Of a stretch of DNA of 64,000 nt, positions 1 to 10,281 are shown piece by piece. The position numbers and the translations under genes are program-made. The DNA is from Candidatus Berkiella cookevillensis (GTDB lineage: Bacteria > Pseudomonadota > Gammaproteobacteria > Berkiellales > Berkiellaceae). Where the stretch lies: NCBI RefSeq assembly GCF_001431315.2, contig NZ_LKHV02000001.1, forward strand, positions 1,116,001 to 1,180,000. The letters are read 5' to 3'. Numbering within the stretch: position 1 is the stretch's first letter; every line of letters begins with the position of its first letter. The notes beneath the pieces are model-generated. The model did no database searches and was not told where the DNA came from. It worked only from the letters and a program-made list of their open reading frames with translations.

Positions 1-446
1 CAATCTTGATTGTTTTGTTCAATATCTTTATGTAAGCACTCAATTTGAACTTGAATTGCTTCTACAGAATCAATGTAAGGATCCAACGTTGGATCTGAAA
101 GTTTTTGACGTTTTCGCATTGGTTCAGATTTGAGTATCGCATGTGTATGTTCAGCTGCTTTTTTCTCTTCTTTCCTTTTGACAGAATCTTTTGTTTTGGG
201 ATCACTCTTTGTGGTTGGGGTATTATCTGGAGCCATACTTATATTAGAAGATAACTGTGTTTCCAATGAGTAGTATTTAGGGATGAGAGGTGTAGTAGTC
301 TGACTCGTCACGTTAAAGATATTTAGCGTATCAGACTGTTCAGGCAAAGAAGAAGATTCAGGCTCTAAGAAATCTAGAAGTTCATCCCAGGCGGTAGAAT
401 CATATTCAGAACCTTCGGGGTCAAATTGTGCGCCAAATAATGACAT
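1..446 (-). CDS. Acidic hypothetical protein, N-terminal 148 residues (cut by window edge)
   Basis: An open frame starts at the ATG at 446 and runs off the left edge without a stop, so only the N-terminus is visible. A Shine-Dalgarno-like TGGAGA lies upstream of the ATG, and only 23 bp separate it from the stop of the giant gene at 470, so the two are probably cotranscribed. The first ~60 residues are acidic and rich in Ser, Thr and Pro. A Lys/Glu-rich stretch follows (residues ~80-100), then a basic cluster RKRQKL at 111-116 that resembles a monopartite nuclear localisation signal. I see no signal peptide or membrane segment. The family is not recognised. The reading frame is convincing because it is long, has an RBS and sits in an operon-like position. 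Confidence 0.7.
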   Translation of the reverse strand, partial: MSLFGAQFDPEGSEYDSTAWDELLDFLEPESSSLPEQSDTLNIFNVTSQTTTPLIPKYYSLETQLSSNISMAPDNTPTTKSDPKTKDSVKRKEEKKAAEHTHAILKSEPMRKRQKLSDPTLDPYIDSVEAIQVQIECLHKDIEQNNQD

Positions 447-469
447 GGTTTTTCTCCAGAAATTAAATA

Positions 470-3400
470 TTAATGTTGTTTTGCTCGTATTTGTTTTTTA
501 AGCGGTGCATCTGTTTTATTTTGTGCAATCTCTAAGCCTCTATAATAAGCGAGAGGATGGAGATAAGCTGAAGCACGTAAATAGCTCCATGCATAGCCTT
601 TCCAGGTAACAGCATCTGCCCCTACATTGAGCGCAGAGATTTCTTCAGTATTAGTTACTTTTTTGATTTCGTGTGTATTTTGATAAAATTTTCTCGCATA
701 CTTCTGCATGAAAATTCTGGTTGCAATAGCTGCAACACTTATCATGGGTAAGGCATACATAGTCATTTGCATGTAAGAAAGCGCTTTTATCCAACGTAAT
801 GCATGGAGTGCAATATTTAAAAGAGATTTTCTATATATGTAGCTGACAATGGTTGCTGCTGTCATTAAGATAAAACTACTTACAAGAACGATAAATCGCA
901 TCCATTTACGCACGATGGGTGCCGTTACGAGATTTTGTGCTTTAATATAAGCACTTAATTTTACTTTCTCAGTATCAGGCATTTTTTTATGATTGATTGC
1001 TTCTACATTTAAGTGCATCAGTGGTCTATCATTTGTGTTCGTTTTTGTTCGTATAGAATGTTGCGCTAAAGCGGTTGGATTTAAAATCTTATGTCTTACC
1101 AATTCACGTTTTAGCGTGTTAAACATATTGTTTTTGCTTCTATGGCGTCGCATGAGATGATCATGCAGATAGTCTAGTTTTTCTAAAGTATGTGATGTAA
1201 ACCATCCTTTTTTACTTAGATTGGCTGCTAAGTATGACGTGTCTGCATTAAAGAAATGGATTTGTTCTCTATGCGCGGATATCAATGTTTGTATATTTTT
1301 AGCGCATTGCCCCCAATAAGGAATACCACTCATTGTTTCAATCCAGACGGTATTTTTTTCATTATGAATGATGGCCTTTTTTCTGATCTCAGCAGCTTCA
1401 CATGCGGTGATTATGGTTGATTGTAGATCTGTTCCATTATATTGCATGAGAACAAAATAAGCAGGTTTTTTAAGCTGATTAAGCTTGTCACTAATGTCTG
1501 CACAATCATAAAAATTATTAGATGCATGAATATTAGCGTCGAATTTCCATTGTCTGATGACAGGGTGTGTTGCTGCAATTTGTTCTAGCGTTTTAGTTGT
1601 TGGTCGATTATGAATAGTGGTGTTGCTGATTTTTCGCACAAGAGAAGGATTTGGTTTCCAAGTAGTCATATCCACTGCTTTCCAAGAACAATAGGTCTTT
1701 GTATTTAAACGTGGTAGTGCAAGTTCTTGTTGATTTTCTTGCTCATTTTCGACTTCTTTTTGTGTAGTAACTTCAGATTCTGTTGCTCCCATGAGGGGTG
1801 TTTTTATGTTTTTCTTACAGAAGTTAACTTCTTTGAAAACAATATTTTTTGCTACTGTGAGTAGTTTTCTTTTCTCAGCAGAGGCAATCGAAGCACTTGC
1901 AGTTTTTAATGCTTGCTCCCATCTTTTTGTTACACGAATAACATAGTCATCAAGCATTGTTTTCATGCTTACCATTTGTTCTGGTGTACCATATTTTTCG
2001 TAGAGATTAGAAATCTCTGTTTCGTAGATATAGTTTCTAAAAGCATCATTATAAATAATTTTTTGAGAAATAGACTGAGTATCTCTTATCTGAGAAACAA
2101 GATGATTTCTAAATAAGCCATTGATTTTTTGCATTGCACCTTGTAAATGCAGATTCATTAATATTTGTGCTTGATAGTTCACCGTAATATTTAGAAGCTT
2201 TTCTGTATTCCAGTCTTTAATTTCAGGATATGCTTTTTGTAAGTCTTGCATTAATGCATATTCAACGCGATGTAAACCTTTCAAATCTCGAAGGCGGTTG
2301 CAACCTTGCGCCAGATCTCTGAAGGTGGTTTTTTCACTGATAGTCGCAATTGCTAGTGTATTATCCGCTTGTTTTATGTCTGTTCCTGTGGTTCTTTTCT
2401 GATCGTATATGCTAAAGTATTCGTCAGCTTTGCAATTTAATTTTTGGTCAATATTGTCAGTTGAACCTACTTTAATAGGGTGTTTATGAGCGCCATCTAT
2501 GGGTAAGGCATGTAAAATATCTTCTTCATTAAAATATAAAATATATTTTATTTTTTTATTGCCTTTGCTCTTGAAAATATCTGCTAATTCATGCGCTATA
2601 TTTATATTTTTCCAATGTTTAAATTCAGCTCCGATATCAATAATAGCGCGCAAATCATTGATTTTAGGATGATTGCGGATAATATCAAAGACAGTGTGCT
2701 TTGGTTTTAAGGTATGAATATCCTGTCTCTTCTGCGCTTTATATTCTGAGCTGATACGCAATAAGTGATCAATGGTTTGACCATCTGTACCAAAACTTTC
2801 AGTATCATCTCTCATGATAGAAGAGTGGAAGGTTCTATAATTGTAATCGGTTCCTGTAAATCCAATCGTTGAACGATACATATCGACATGGTTTTGAGCA
2901 TCTTGCCCAATCGTTACATCGTGAGTCACAATGTTAGGGAGGATAAACTGCGATATGCAGTAGCTTTTGAGCTTCTGGTTTTTCTTATGTTGAAGATAAA
3001 GTGCTTCTACTGTTTCTTCGGAATCCAGATCTAATCTTTGAAAGGTGGCGAGATCAATACCAAGCAAATGAATGAACTTATCTCGGGTGCTATAGTCATA
3101 CTGCGTTTTATCTGCTTTTTGTGCATTGATAGCATTCTCAGATTCCATTTCATTTTTAAAGTGATTTATAAATATTTTAAAAACACTGGAATGCACATCA
3201 TTGATGTGATGTATCTGGGTTGAATAGTTTAGTGCAAGCAATATATTTTTAAATTTAGCATATTCACTTGGGGATTGAGCACCGCTATATGGAATTGCCA
3301 GCAGTTTTTCAGTTTCTGATTTGGATTTGTCAAGTGGCAATCCATAATGTTCATTATAATTTCGTTTCAGAGCAATGGGTAACACATCTTTAATTTGCGC

Positions 3401-6400
3401 TCTATATAAGCTTAGTATGCTTTTATCTTGCTCTGTTAATTTTTCAATAAAGTCTGATTTCTTTTTATTTGTTCCAAGTAAAAAAGCATAGACATCATTT
3501 TTTTGCTGTTTTGAACAATTACGAGTAATCGCTTGAATTGGAGATTTTGTATTATTAATCAAACTTTGCGCAAGTTGGTTGATCAATTGATCAATAATCT
3601 TCTCATTGGGTTTGCTCCGCTGATGAGAAACGATGTCAAACAGATTGTATTTTTTATTGTCGCTTGAAGTAAGTGTCACCTCTTTCATAAAATCAAAGAG
3701 TTCTACTTGAGCGTCTAAAATATATTGTTCTAAAGCATTTTGGCTGCCCGCAGTGTAGATAATCTGATCTTTTGGATTAAGATTAATATCAACTTCATCA
3801 AGTATGGCATCGCCACGATATTTGATCATGTTGATAATGTGAGATAGGTGATCAATTTGAGTGATCCAATCATTTAAATTTTGTGTTGGATTAGACAAGA
3901 TCTCAATAAGCTTTAGCTCAAGTGATTGAATGCTTTCTCTGGTCGTTACAATATATTGTTTATTGGCCATTATTTGGAGAAAATGCTCTTTTAAATGAGC
4001 AAAGAATTTTCCATCGCATTCCATGTTTCTATTAAATTTGAAAGGATAGGCTTCTTGACCAAATATTTTTTTAGAAGTATTTTTTAAATCTTCGAAATTT
4101 GTTTCGAAAAGTTCTCGAGGTACTTCCACAAAAACTAAGTTATCACCCTTAGGTTTGATTTTTGCAAGTAAAGGGAGAAGAACTTTTGATTTTCCGCCGC
4201 CCATGATAAGTTTAATGATTACATTTTGGAGCTTCCCATCTTTTTTAGACAACAGCGCTTCGAGCATTTTAAATTGCTTTTTATAAAGTAGCTTATTATC
4301 TAAATATTCAAATACTAAGATCTCTGGCTGTTTTGCTGCATCATAGCATCTTTCAGTGGTTAGAATTTGTCCAAGTTGGTATAAATGTTTATTTAATTCT
4401 TCTTGATTTTCTTTGTGGGTCTCAATTTTTTCTATCAAGTCTTGCGCACGTTTCTTTTGCTGTAATTGTGTGCTTATTGTTAAATAACTTAAAATGAGAT
4501 TATGAACTTGAGTTATTTCTGTGTCATTCAGATTGCAATGATTTTGATAGCTATTTTTACGCTGCTTTAAAAATAGTTTGAATGCGTCTTGCATATCAAA
4601 GGCATGCCGATTATTTGCATGTTCATTGAGCTGCCAGTTGGCATTTTTTGTTTGATCACTTGGTTTCTTGTTTAGCAATTCAAGTATTTTCTTTTCTAAT
4701 GCTTCTGTTTGACGTATATCAATCGTGATTGATCTTGTCATTTGAATATTCAATTTTGCAATGTTATTTTTATTGCTTAAAGTAGAGATGAAATAAGCAT
4801 TTTGTTGGCTTGTTGCTTTATTTTGTGCAAGGCCAGCTTGATAATCAGCATTTATTTCCTGAACAAGTGTTTCAACAAATGCTTCACTTTTATCGAGTGC
4901 ATGAAAAATATTTTTACTATTTGAATTTGTAATAGGAGAAAATTCTTTTGTAAGATGACTTAAGCCACAGTCTGCCAATATCTCTTTGATAGAAGAAGTT
5001 TTGTGTACAATAGAGGGCATAGGCATGGCAGTTTTGATTTTTTCTATATTTTGTACTTGTTTGCTTTTTATATTTTGTTCTATACAACTAGATTTCGGTA
5101 TAGGAAGTTTGCAGTGAGAAAATAGATAGTAAAAGCATGATAATCCTGCATTGAGTCGATACCGACTTATAAGGCGCATTTGATTTTCGACGTTTATGTG
5201 TATATGGCTGTCTTTCTTTATATTAAAAACTTGATTAACAATGTCTTTATGCTTAAGCATCATGACTAAAGTGCCATAGACGGCAATTTTTGAATTGTCT
5301 GGTGCATTGGCATTTGAAGCTATCATTTTTTCTAGAAAATCAATTAGTTTCTTCTCGTGTTCAGTATTATTGCATGCTTGTTGGTAAAGCGATCGATAGT
5401 TATTTGCAATCACCATGGGTGAACTGTATATAGAAAGCGTATCTATGGATATACTCTCTATATTATTTTCTGATATTAAACTGCATGATTTTCTGATATT
5501 TTCATCATTAAATGAAAATTCAGAAAGTGATTTTTGAATAATTTTTGTTTTCTTTTTACTTGTATCATTTGCATACATATCAATCGTGTACTGTTGATCT
5601 GCTTTTTGCTGAGCAGATAGAAAATCTTGATCTGCAGCGGACGATAATTGTTGTTTGAGTTTTAGCCAGCGATTCAGCTTTGCTTTACGTTGTGCAATAT
5701 CTAAAAATGCAGGTTGTTCTGTTGGCATTTCGGTACGAAGATAGGACAGCAAAGCATCATTCTCATTTGTAGTCAGTCGCATGTCCTTAGGAATAAATTT
5801 TAAATTTTTTAGATATTGTTCGTAAATTCCAATTGCAGTTTTTTCAAATTGCTTAGGTTTCACAATTGTGTCTTCTAGGTTTCTCAGTTTCTGGTTGTAT
5901 ATTTTCTTTTCATACTCGCTGAGTAATTCTACACCTTTTAAAGGCTTGAATTTTGCACCGGATGCAAAATAAGAGGCAAGTATACTTAAAACGAATGCAT
6001 GAGTAGCAATTTTTTCAGGTGTGTTTGAGACTGCTTTCTGCGCAGTCTTTTCGTTTATAAGCAAAGTAGGTATTTCTGAGAGAATACTATTGAGTGCTTC
6101 AAACTGCTCAAAATCTCCATTGAATGAAGTTTTGATATTGCGCAGTAACCTTAGCGCATCCTTTGCTTTATTTTGAGAAAGCAGTAAATAGGCAAGATGT
6201 ATGGTATCAATAGTAGTATTACAGCTAAGAGGCTGTTTCTTATCGTTAGACTTATGCGCAACAAGATAAGATTCAGTGCCATGAAAATTTACTGAAAAAG
6301 GTGGGATGTATTCAATTATCGTTTCTTTATCTTTGTTTTCTTCTTCGTTAATAATCGCTGCATTATAAATATTTCTTGTGTCATATTTTAATTTGTAATG

Positions 6401-9400
6401 AATATCATCTTCAATAAGCACATTATCTACATAAAATTTCTTTCTCGGGAAAAAGAATTTCGTATCGGATGGATTTTTTTTGTTTGCAAACTTTAAATGG
6501 CACTGTAATTTTCCAATTGGCAGCTCATTATCTATTTGTAAAACAGAATCCGTGTCTTGTTGATCGACAAAAATCATTTTATCTTTTTCAATAATTGATT
6601 TTAATGCGATGTTATACCTGGGTAATCTTATTTCAATTTGATTGCTGTTTATATTTTTCCAGATTTCAACAAATTCTTTAGATTCAAATTGATAAATATT
6701 TTCTAAAACAGTATTGTTAATGCCATCTGTGTTGACAAGTTCCCATGCTTCTTTTGTTGTGCTAGACACCATTGATAGTGTGCCATTATTGTATTTATAC
6801 GTAGGAGTTTTGGCATCTCTATGAATAATATACATTTTTTCATTATGCGTATTGTGATAATTTATATGCACCCATGCCATGCTACTCTGATTCATTAAGG
6901 TATGTGGTAATTGATTCTCCTTAAAGAGAAAATCAGGTGCTTTGTTATATTTGTACCAATGCGATTGCGCTCCTTCTGGGAAATCTCTAAAAACATCAAT
7001 TGTTTGAGCATTAAGATGTTGTTTGACACGGTATGTGTTGCCGAGCATCTTAAATTCAAAGCTATGATTGCCTATTTTTTTAGATTCAGTAATAGGGGCT
7101 TTAAATAATTCCTTAAAATTAATATTATTAAGTAATTCAAAGGGTAAGCCTTGTTTATTGTCTAATTTATCAAGCAGATCGCCTGTTATGGGATTAAAAT
7201 CATATCTATTGCTTGTGTACAATGGATGTTTGTTTGTAATTGTATTGGGCAATATTTCCGTGCCAGTGGATTGTTTAATCGCACGAAATACAGAAGGTAT
7301 ATTTATATTTTGGGTATTTAAATAAGCTTGCAAAGCGAGAATTGAATTTTTAACTTGGAAAGACAATAAATCATTGCAGCAAGTGTGGCTGTGATGATTT
7401 CTTGCAAACAATAAAGACATAAGTCTTTCTATTTGCACTTCATCTAAGCTTTTATTCTGAATGAGTAGGCTATGAAATTGAAATATCTCAATATTGATAA
7501 AGTGATTGAGATTGAGTAGCTCTGTTTTTGAAAGATTCTTTGTAAGACCTTTACTTAAAATTGAATCTAAGTTAGGCTGAAATTGCAGTAGGATTTTATT
7601 GAGTGTACTTATTTGTAATTTAATTTTGCTACTTCTCTGAATATCACAGGTGCTTAACAAGCGATTCAAATAGATAGCCAATTGTATATAAAATTCAAAA
7701 GGTTGTTTGTAAGTATTATTTTTTTTGTTGAGCTTTAAACCATTCTCAATGAGTTTGATGAGCTGATCAACGGCTTGTGCGTTATTTTCAATTTCCTTTA
7801 ACATGAAACCAGATTGGAATAATAGCGCTAATAAAATATTTTGCAGATTCTTGTCTTCTAATTTTTCTATTTCTGATTGAATCATTTCATGTGTGGCAAT
7901 CACTTGAGTGTCTGCTTTAACTCTGAGATGTAGAATCCTTTTTACGAGATCGTTAACCACCTCGTGATTTGCGAATTGAGCCTGAATTCTGTTTTCGTTC
8001 GGTATATCAGCCGTTAATGATTGCTTTAAAGAGGAGGCATTCACTTGGAACCAAAATAAAGCATCATCATTCAGTTTGTTATCAGAAGAACCTTCGCTTT
8101 CAAAGACAACGGCGGAATCTTCAACTTCTTGAGTGCTGATATTCCGTATTCGTAGAGTATCCCATTTATTTTGAAGGATAAGATTTCTAAAGCCAGTATT
8201 GGTTATTTTTTGTGTTAAGTATCTAATTTTATCATAGGTGATACATACATTGATGTCGTTATAGACTTGCTGATGTTTTTTGACAAAATTGGGGTTATCG
8301 ATGTTTTCTTTAAAATATAATCCTGGCTTAGTTTTTTCTGTAGATGGAGATGAAATCCTTGCTCGTTCGGATTCTTCTCTTAGGGCATTGTTTTGTCGAG
8401 TAATTTTGTGAATATAATTTTCTTTCTGATCGTAATGACGGATAATACCTTGGTGATGAATAAATACTTGTTTGATAGCATTTAATCTTTGTATGAGCTG
8501 TGTATCCACAATTGTAAAGCATGGATGAGCCAGTGTGCTTTTAAAGAGGGGGTGTCTGCAATAAGAGGATGCACCCATGATTTCTGATAAAATATCAGGT
8601 CTGTTGTAAAAGCGAGCCGTTAATATACGCTCAATCATTGCAATTGCGCTGTAGCAGGCTATTAAATGTTCAGAATAAGCTGTGCTATCTGTTGTTCTTG
8701 TTATATCTATATATTTGTTGAATAGACGTTCAATTTTTCCTAATAATTGATCTTGTTCTTGGGTTGTAAGCTGCGAGAGATCTGCATCAAGTGGAATATT
8801 CAATAAAATAGACTCAAGCTGTTTTTGTAGAAAAGATCTATTAAAGGCAGTTTCATTTTGATTAATCGCCTTTTCGATTAAAGAAGAGAGTTCATTTATA
8901 TCTTTTATTCTGCTGACTGTTTTTTGAAAATCAGCTGTTTGATAAGCATCAAGATTTTGATGCTTAGATACTTGAATGCCAATATCACTTGGAATATTCT
9001 CTAATAAAAAATGCGTATTATTGAGTCCAGTGTTGTCATAGTTCTGGATTTGGAGCGTTGTTTCTTTATTGTATGCTTTTAACAAAGTATCGGTTTTAAC
9101 AAGTGTTTCTAAAATTTTTTCTTTGGCACTGTTAGGAATAGGATGTTTCTTATCAAAAGCGATTAAACGTCTTGATAAATTTTCTTTTGCCATTGAAATA
9201 AGAAGTGCATCTCTTTGGCGAAGTGTATTTCTTTTGAAATAATCCAGTGTTTCGGCAAGTGAGTAATATAAAATATTTAGGTATTGATTATGAAAGATCT
9301 GTTCATCTTCACAACAGTTGAGTAGTACTTCTACTAATACAGCCCATGTGCATGTCCCAGAAAATTGGCCAAGCGTTGTATGTGGGGCAAATGATTCTGA

Positions 9401-10072
9401 ATCAACTTCTTTGCCATTGAACAGAGCAACGTGTGTTAATATTTCATTATAAACTGTATTGTCATTAAATTTTCTATTCTGATCAATGAGCGGAACGATT
9501 CTCGGTTCTACAAGTTTGCTAATAAATTCTTCTAAATGTTTCTTATTTGTCGTATTAGGCATTTCAAATGCTTTGACGGGGCTAAATTTATGGCCACTTT
9601 TGGAGTCAAATTGCTTATGATTGTTAATGCCTGCTCCCGAGTTCCAGCATAATAAGATCATTTTGTTATTGCTGAGTTTTCTTAACTCATAAAGCATTGC
9701 GTGCCCGCCACTTGTGGGATCACTCCAGCCTCCTGGAATAAAAGCACTGTTGTATTGGTCTAAATCATGAAGAATATTTTTTGAAAATTGATTTAGAGCT
9801 TTGTATAAATGATTTTTTTCCAGATTGATATTTTCAAATTCTTTAAATCGTGCTGAATATTGGTTAAGACGGGCAGAAAATTCTGTGAGTTTTTGTGATT
9901 GTTTGCTGTTTGGAAAGAGAGAGGGGAGTTCTTTATTGCTGAGTCTTGCCAATATGCTAGCCAAATAGTTTGATGTTTCGCTGAATCTACAGCCTTCAAG
10001 AGGAGAGCCGCTTAATTGTGGATCGTTGTGAATGTGAGCGAATACTTGAGCAGAGTAATTTTGGCCTGACAT
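470..10072 (-). CDS. Giant (3,200 aa) DUF3638/DUF3645-like ATPase protein with C-terminal membrane segments
   Basis: One uninterrupted frame of 3,200 codons. The centre carries a P-loop-like MGGGKS (residues 1957-1962), a Walker-B-like DEVD (2092-2095), a TGTD stretch near 2,405, RTTGTDIKQADN near 2,560 and QGCNRLRDL near 2,590. These resemble motifs of the DUF3638/DUF3645 pair and a degenerate SF2-helicase core; that assignment comes from memory of the families and was not searched. The N-terminus has GGW (114-116), GGHAM (His124), WNSG (Asn144) and QFSGTCTW (Gln236, Cys241), which could be a papain-like Cys/His/Asn set in permuted order. Two hydrophobic segments (about 3,052-3,080 and 3,097-3,124) suggest a C-terminal membrane anchor. 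No signal peptide is visible. The rest is Lys/Asn/Gln-rich and alpha-helical in character. It is probably a host-interaction or surface-stress protein; its substrate and activity are unknown. Confidence 0.85.
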   Translation of the reverse strand: MSGQNYSAQVFAHIHNDPQLSGSPLEGCRFSETSNYLASILARLSNKELPSLFPNSKQSQKLTEFSARLNQYSARFKEFENINLEKNHLYKALNQFSKNILHDLDQYNSAFIPGGWSDPTSGGHAMLYELRKLSNNKMILLCWNSGAGINNHKQFDSKSGHKFSPVKAFEMPNTTNKKHLEEFISKLVEPRIVPLIDQNRKFNDNTVYNEILTHVALFNGKEVDSESFAPHTTLGQFSGTCTWAVLVEVLLNCCEDEQIFHNQYLNILYYSLAETLDYFKRNTLRQRDALLISMAKENLSRRLIAFDKKHPIPNSAKEKILETLVKTDTLLKAYNKETTLQIQNYDNTGLNNTHFLLENIPSDIGIQVSKHQNLDAYQTADFQKTVSRIKDINELSSLIEKAINQNETAFNRSFLQKQLESILLNIPLDADLSQLTTQEQDQLLGKIERLFNKYIDITRTTDSTAYSEHLIACYSAIAMIERILTARFYNRPDILSEIMGASSYCRHPLFKSTLAHPCFTIVDTQLIQRLNAIKQVFIHHQGIIRHYDQKENYIHKITRQNNALREESERARISSPSTEKTKPGLYFKENIDNPNFVKKHQQVYNDINVCITYDKIRYLTQKITNTGFRNLILQNKWDTLRIRNISTQEVEDSAVVFESEGSSDNKLNDDALFWFQVNASSLKQSLTADIPNENRIQAQFANHEVVNDLVKRILHLRVKADTQVIATHEMIQSEIEKLEDKNLQNILLALLFQSGFMLKEIENNAQAVDQLIKLIENGLKLNKKNNTYKQPFEFYIQLAIYLNRLLSTCDIQRSSKIKLQISTLNKILLQFQPNLDSILSKGLTKNLSKTELLNLNHFINIEIFQFHSLLIQNKSLDEVQIERLMSLLFARNHHSHTCCNDLLSFQVKNSILALQAYLNTQNINIPSVFRAIKQSTGTEILPNTITNKHPLYTSNRYDFNPITGDLLDKLDNKQGLPFELLNNINFKELFKAPITESKKIGNHSFEFKMLGNTYRVKQHLNAQTIDVFRDFPEGAQSHWYKYNKAPDFLFKENQLPHTLMNQSSMAWVHINYHNTHNEKMYIIHRDAKTPTYKYNNGTLSMVSSTTKEAWELVNTDGINNTVLENIYQFESKEFVEIWKNINSNQIEIRLPRYNIALKSIIEKDKMIFVDQQDTDSVLQIDNELPIGKLQCHLKFANKKNPSDTKFFFPRKKFYVDNVLIEDDIHYKLKYDTRNIYNAAIINEEENKDKETIIEYIPPFSVNFHGTESYLVAHKSNDKKQPLSCNTTIDTIHLAYLLLSQNKAKDALRLLRNIKTSFNGDFEQFEALNSILSEIPTLLINEKTAQKAVSNTPEKIATHAFVLSILASYFASGAKFKPLKGVELLSEYEKKIYNQKLRNLEDTIVKPKQFEKTAIGIYEQYLKNLKFIPKDMRLTTNENDALLSYLRTEMPTEQPAFLDIAQRKAKLNRWLKLKQQLSSAADQDFLSAQQKADQQYTIDMYANDTSKKKTKIIQKSLSEFSFNDENIRKSCSLISENNIESISIDTLSIYSSPMVIANNYRSLYQQACNNTEHEKKLIDFLEKMIASNANAPDNSKIAVYGTLVMMLKHKDIVNQVFNIKKDSHIHINVENQMRLISRYRLNAGLSCFYYLFSHCKLPIPKSSCIEQNIKSKQVQNIEKIKTAMPMPSIVHKTSSIKEILADCGLSHLTKEFSPITNSNSKNIFHALDKSEAFVETLVQEINADYQAGLAQNKATSQQNAYFISTLSNKNNIAKLNIQMTRSITIDIRQTEALEKKILELLNKKPSDQTKNANWQLNEHANNRHAFDMQDAFKLFLKQRKNSYQNHCNLNDTEITQVHNLILSYLTISTQLQQKKRAQDLIEKIETHKENQEELNKHLYQLGQILTTERCYDAAKQPEILVFEYLDNKLLYKKQFKMLEALLSKKDGKLQNVIIKLIMGGGKSKVLLPLLAKIKPKGDNLVFVEVPRELFETNFEDLKNTSKKIFGQEAYPFKFNRNMECDGKFFAHLKEHFLQIMANKQYIVTTRESIQSLELKLIEILSNPTQNLNDWITQIDHLSHIINMIKYRGDAILDEVDINLNPKDQIIYTAGSQNALEQYILDAQVELFDFMKEVTLTSSDNKKYNLFDIVSHQRSKPNEKIIDQLINQLAQSLINNTKSPIQAITRNCSKQQKNDVYAFLLGTNKKKSDFIEKLTEQDKSILSLYRAQIKDVLPIALKRNYNEHYGLPLDKSKSETEKLLAIPYSGAQSPSEYAKFKNILLALNYSTQIHHINDVHSSVFKIFINHFKNEMESENAINAQKADKTQYDYSTRDKFIHLLGIDLATFQRLDLDSEETVEALYLQHKKNQKLKSYCISQFILPNIVTHDVTIGQDAQNHVDMYRSTIGFTGTDYNYRTFHSSIMRDDTESFGTDGQTIDHLLRISSEYKAQKRQDIHTLKPKHTVFDIIRNHPKINDLRAIIDIGAEFKHWKNINIAHELADIFKSKGNKKIKYILYFNEEDILHALPIDGAHKHPIKVGSTDNIDQKLNCKADEYFSIYDQKRTTGTDIKQADNTLAIATISEKTTFRDLAQGCNRLRDLKGLHRVEYALMQDLQKAYPEIKDWNTEKLLNITVNYQAQILMNLHLQGAMQKINGLFRNHLVSQIRDTQSISQKIIYNDAFRNYIYETEISNLYEKYGTPEQMVSMKTMLDDYVIRVTKRWEQALKTASASIASAEKRKLLTVAKNIVFKEVNFCKKNIKTPLMGATESEVTTQKEVENEQENQQELALPRLNTKTYCSWKAVDMTTWKPNPSLVRKISNTTIHNRPTTKTLEQIAATHPVIRQWKFDANIHASNNFYDCADISDKLNQLKKPAYFVLMQYNGTDLQSTIITACEAAEIRKKAIIHNEKNTVWIETMSGIPYWGQCAKNIQTLISAHREQIHFFNADTSYLAANLSKKGWFTSHTLEKLDYLHDHLMRRHRSKNNMFNTLKRELVRHKILNPTALAQHSIRTKTNTNDRPLMHLNVEAINHKKMPDTEKVKLSAYIKAQNLVTAPIVRKWMRFIVLVSSFILMTAATIVSYIYRKSLLNIALHALRWIKALSYMQMTMYALPMISVAAIATRIFMQKYARKFYQNTHEIKKVTNTEEISALNVGADAVTWKGYAWSYLRASAYLHPLAYYRGLEIAQNKTDAPLKKQIRAKQH

Positions 10073-10206
10073 ATTATGGAGTGCCTCGTCAACAGAAAAT
10101 AAGCAAGCATTCTAAATACATAGGCGTTTTTAATCAAGTGATTTGAATGAAATATGCCTCACTAAAATAAGTTTATTGACTGAATTATTAGTGGGAAAAT
10201 GCTCGT

Positions 10207-10276
10207 GGGACGACGGTTGTGTCATCCCGAAGCTAATTTGTGAGCTGGACGGGGAAGAGAGTTGTCAGTAGGGGCG
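10207..10276. repeat. Degenerate copy of the GTAGGGGC inverted-repeat family
   Basis: GGGACGACGGTTGTGTCATCCC (10207-10228) resembles the GGGACGGnCCGTTGTGCCGTCCC arm seen at 44515-44540, and GTAGGGGCG occurs again at 10268-10276. The copy lies in the gap between metQ and the giant gene and is more decayed than the other two. Confidence 0.4.
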
Positions 10277-10281
10277 TTTTT

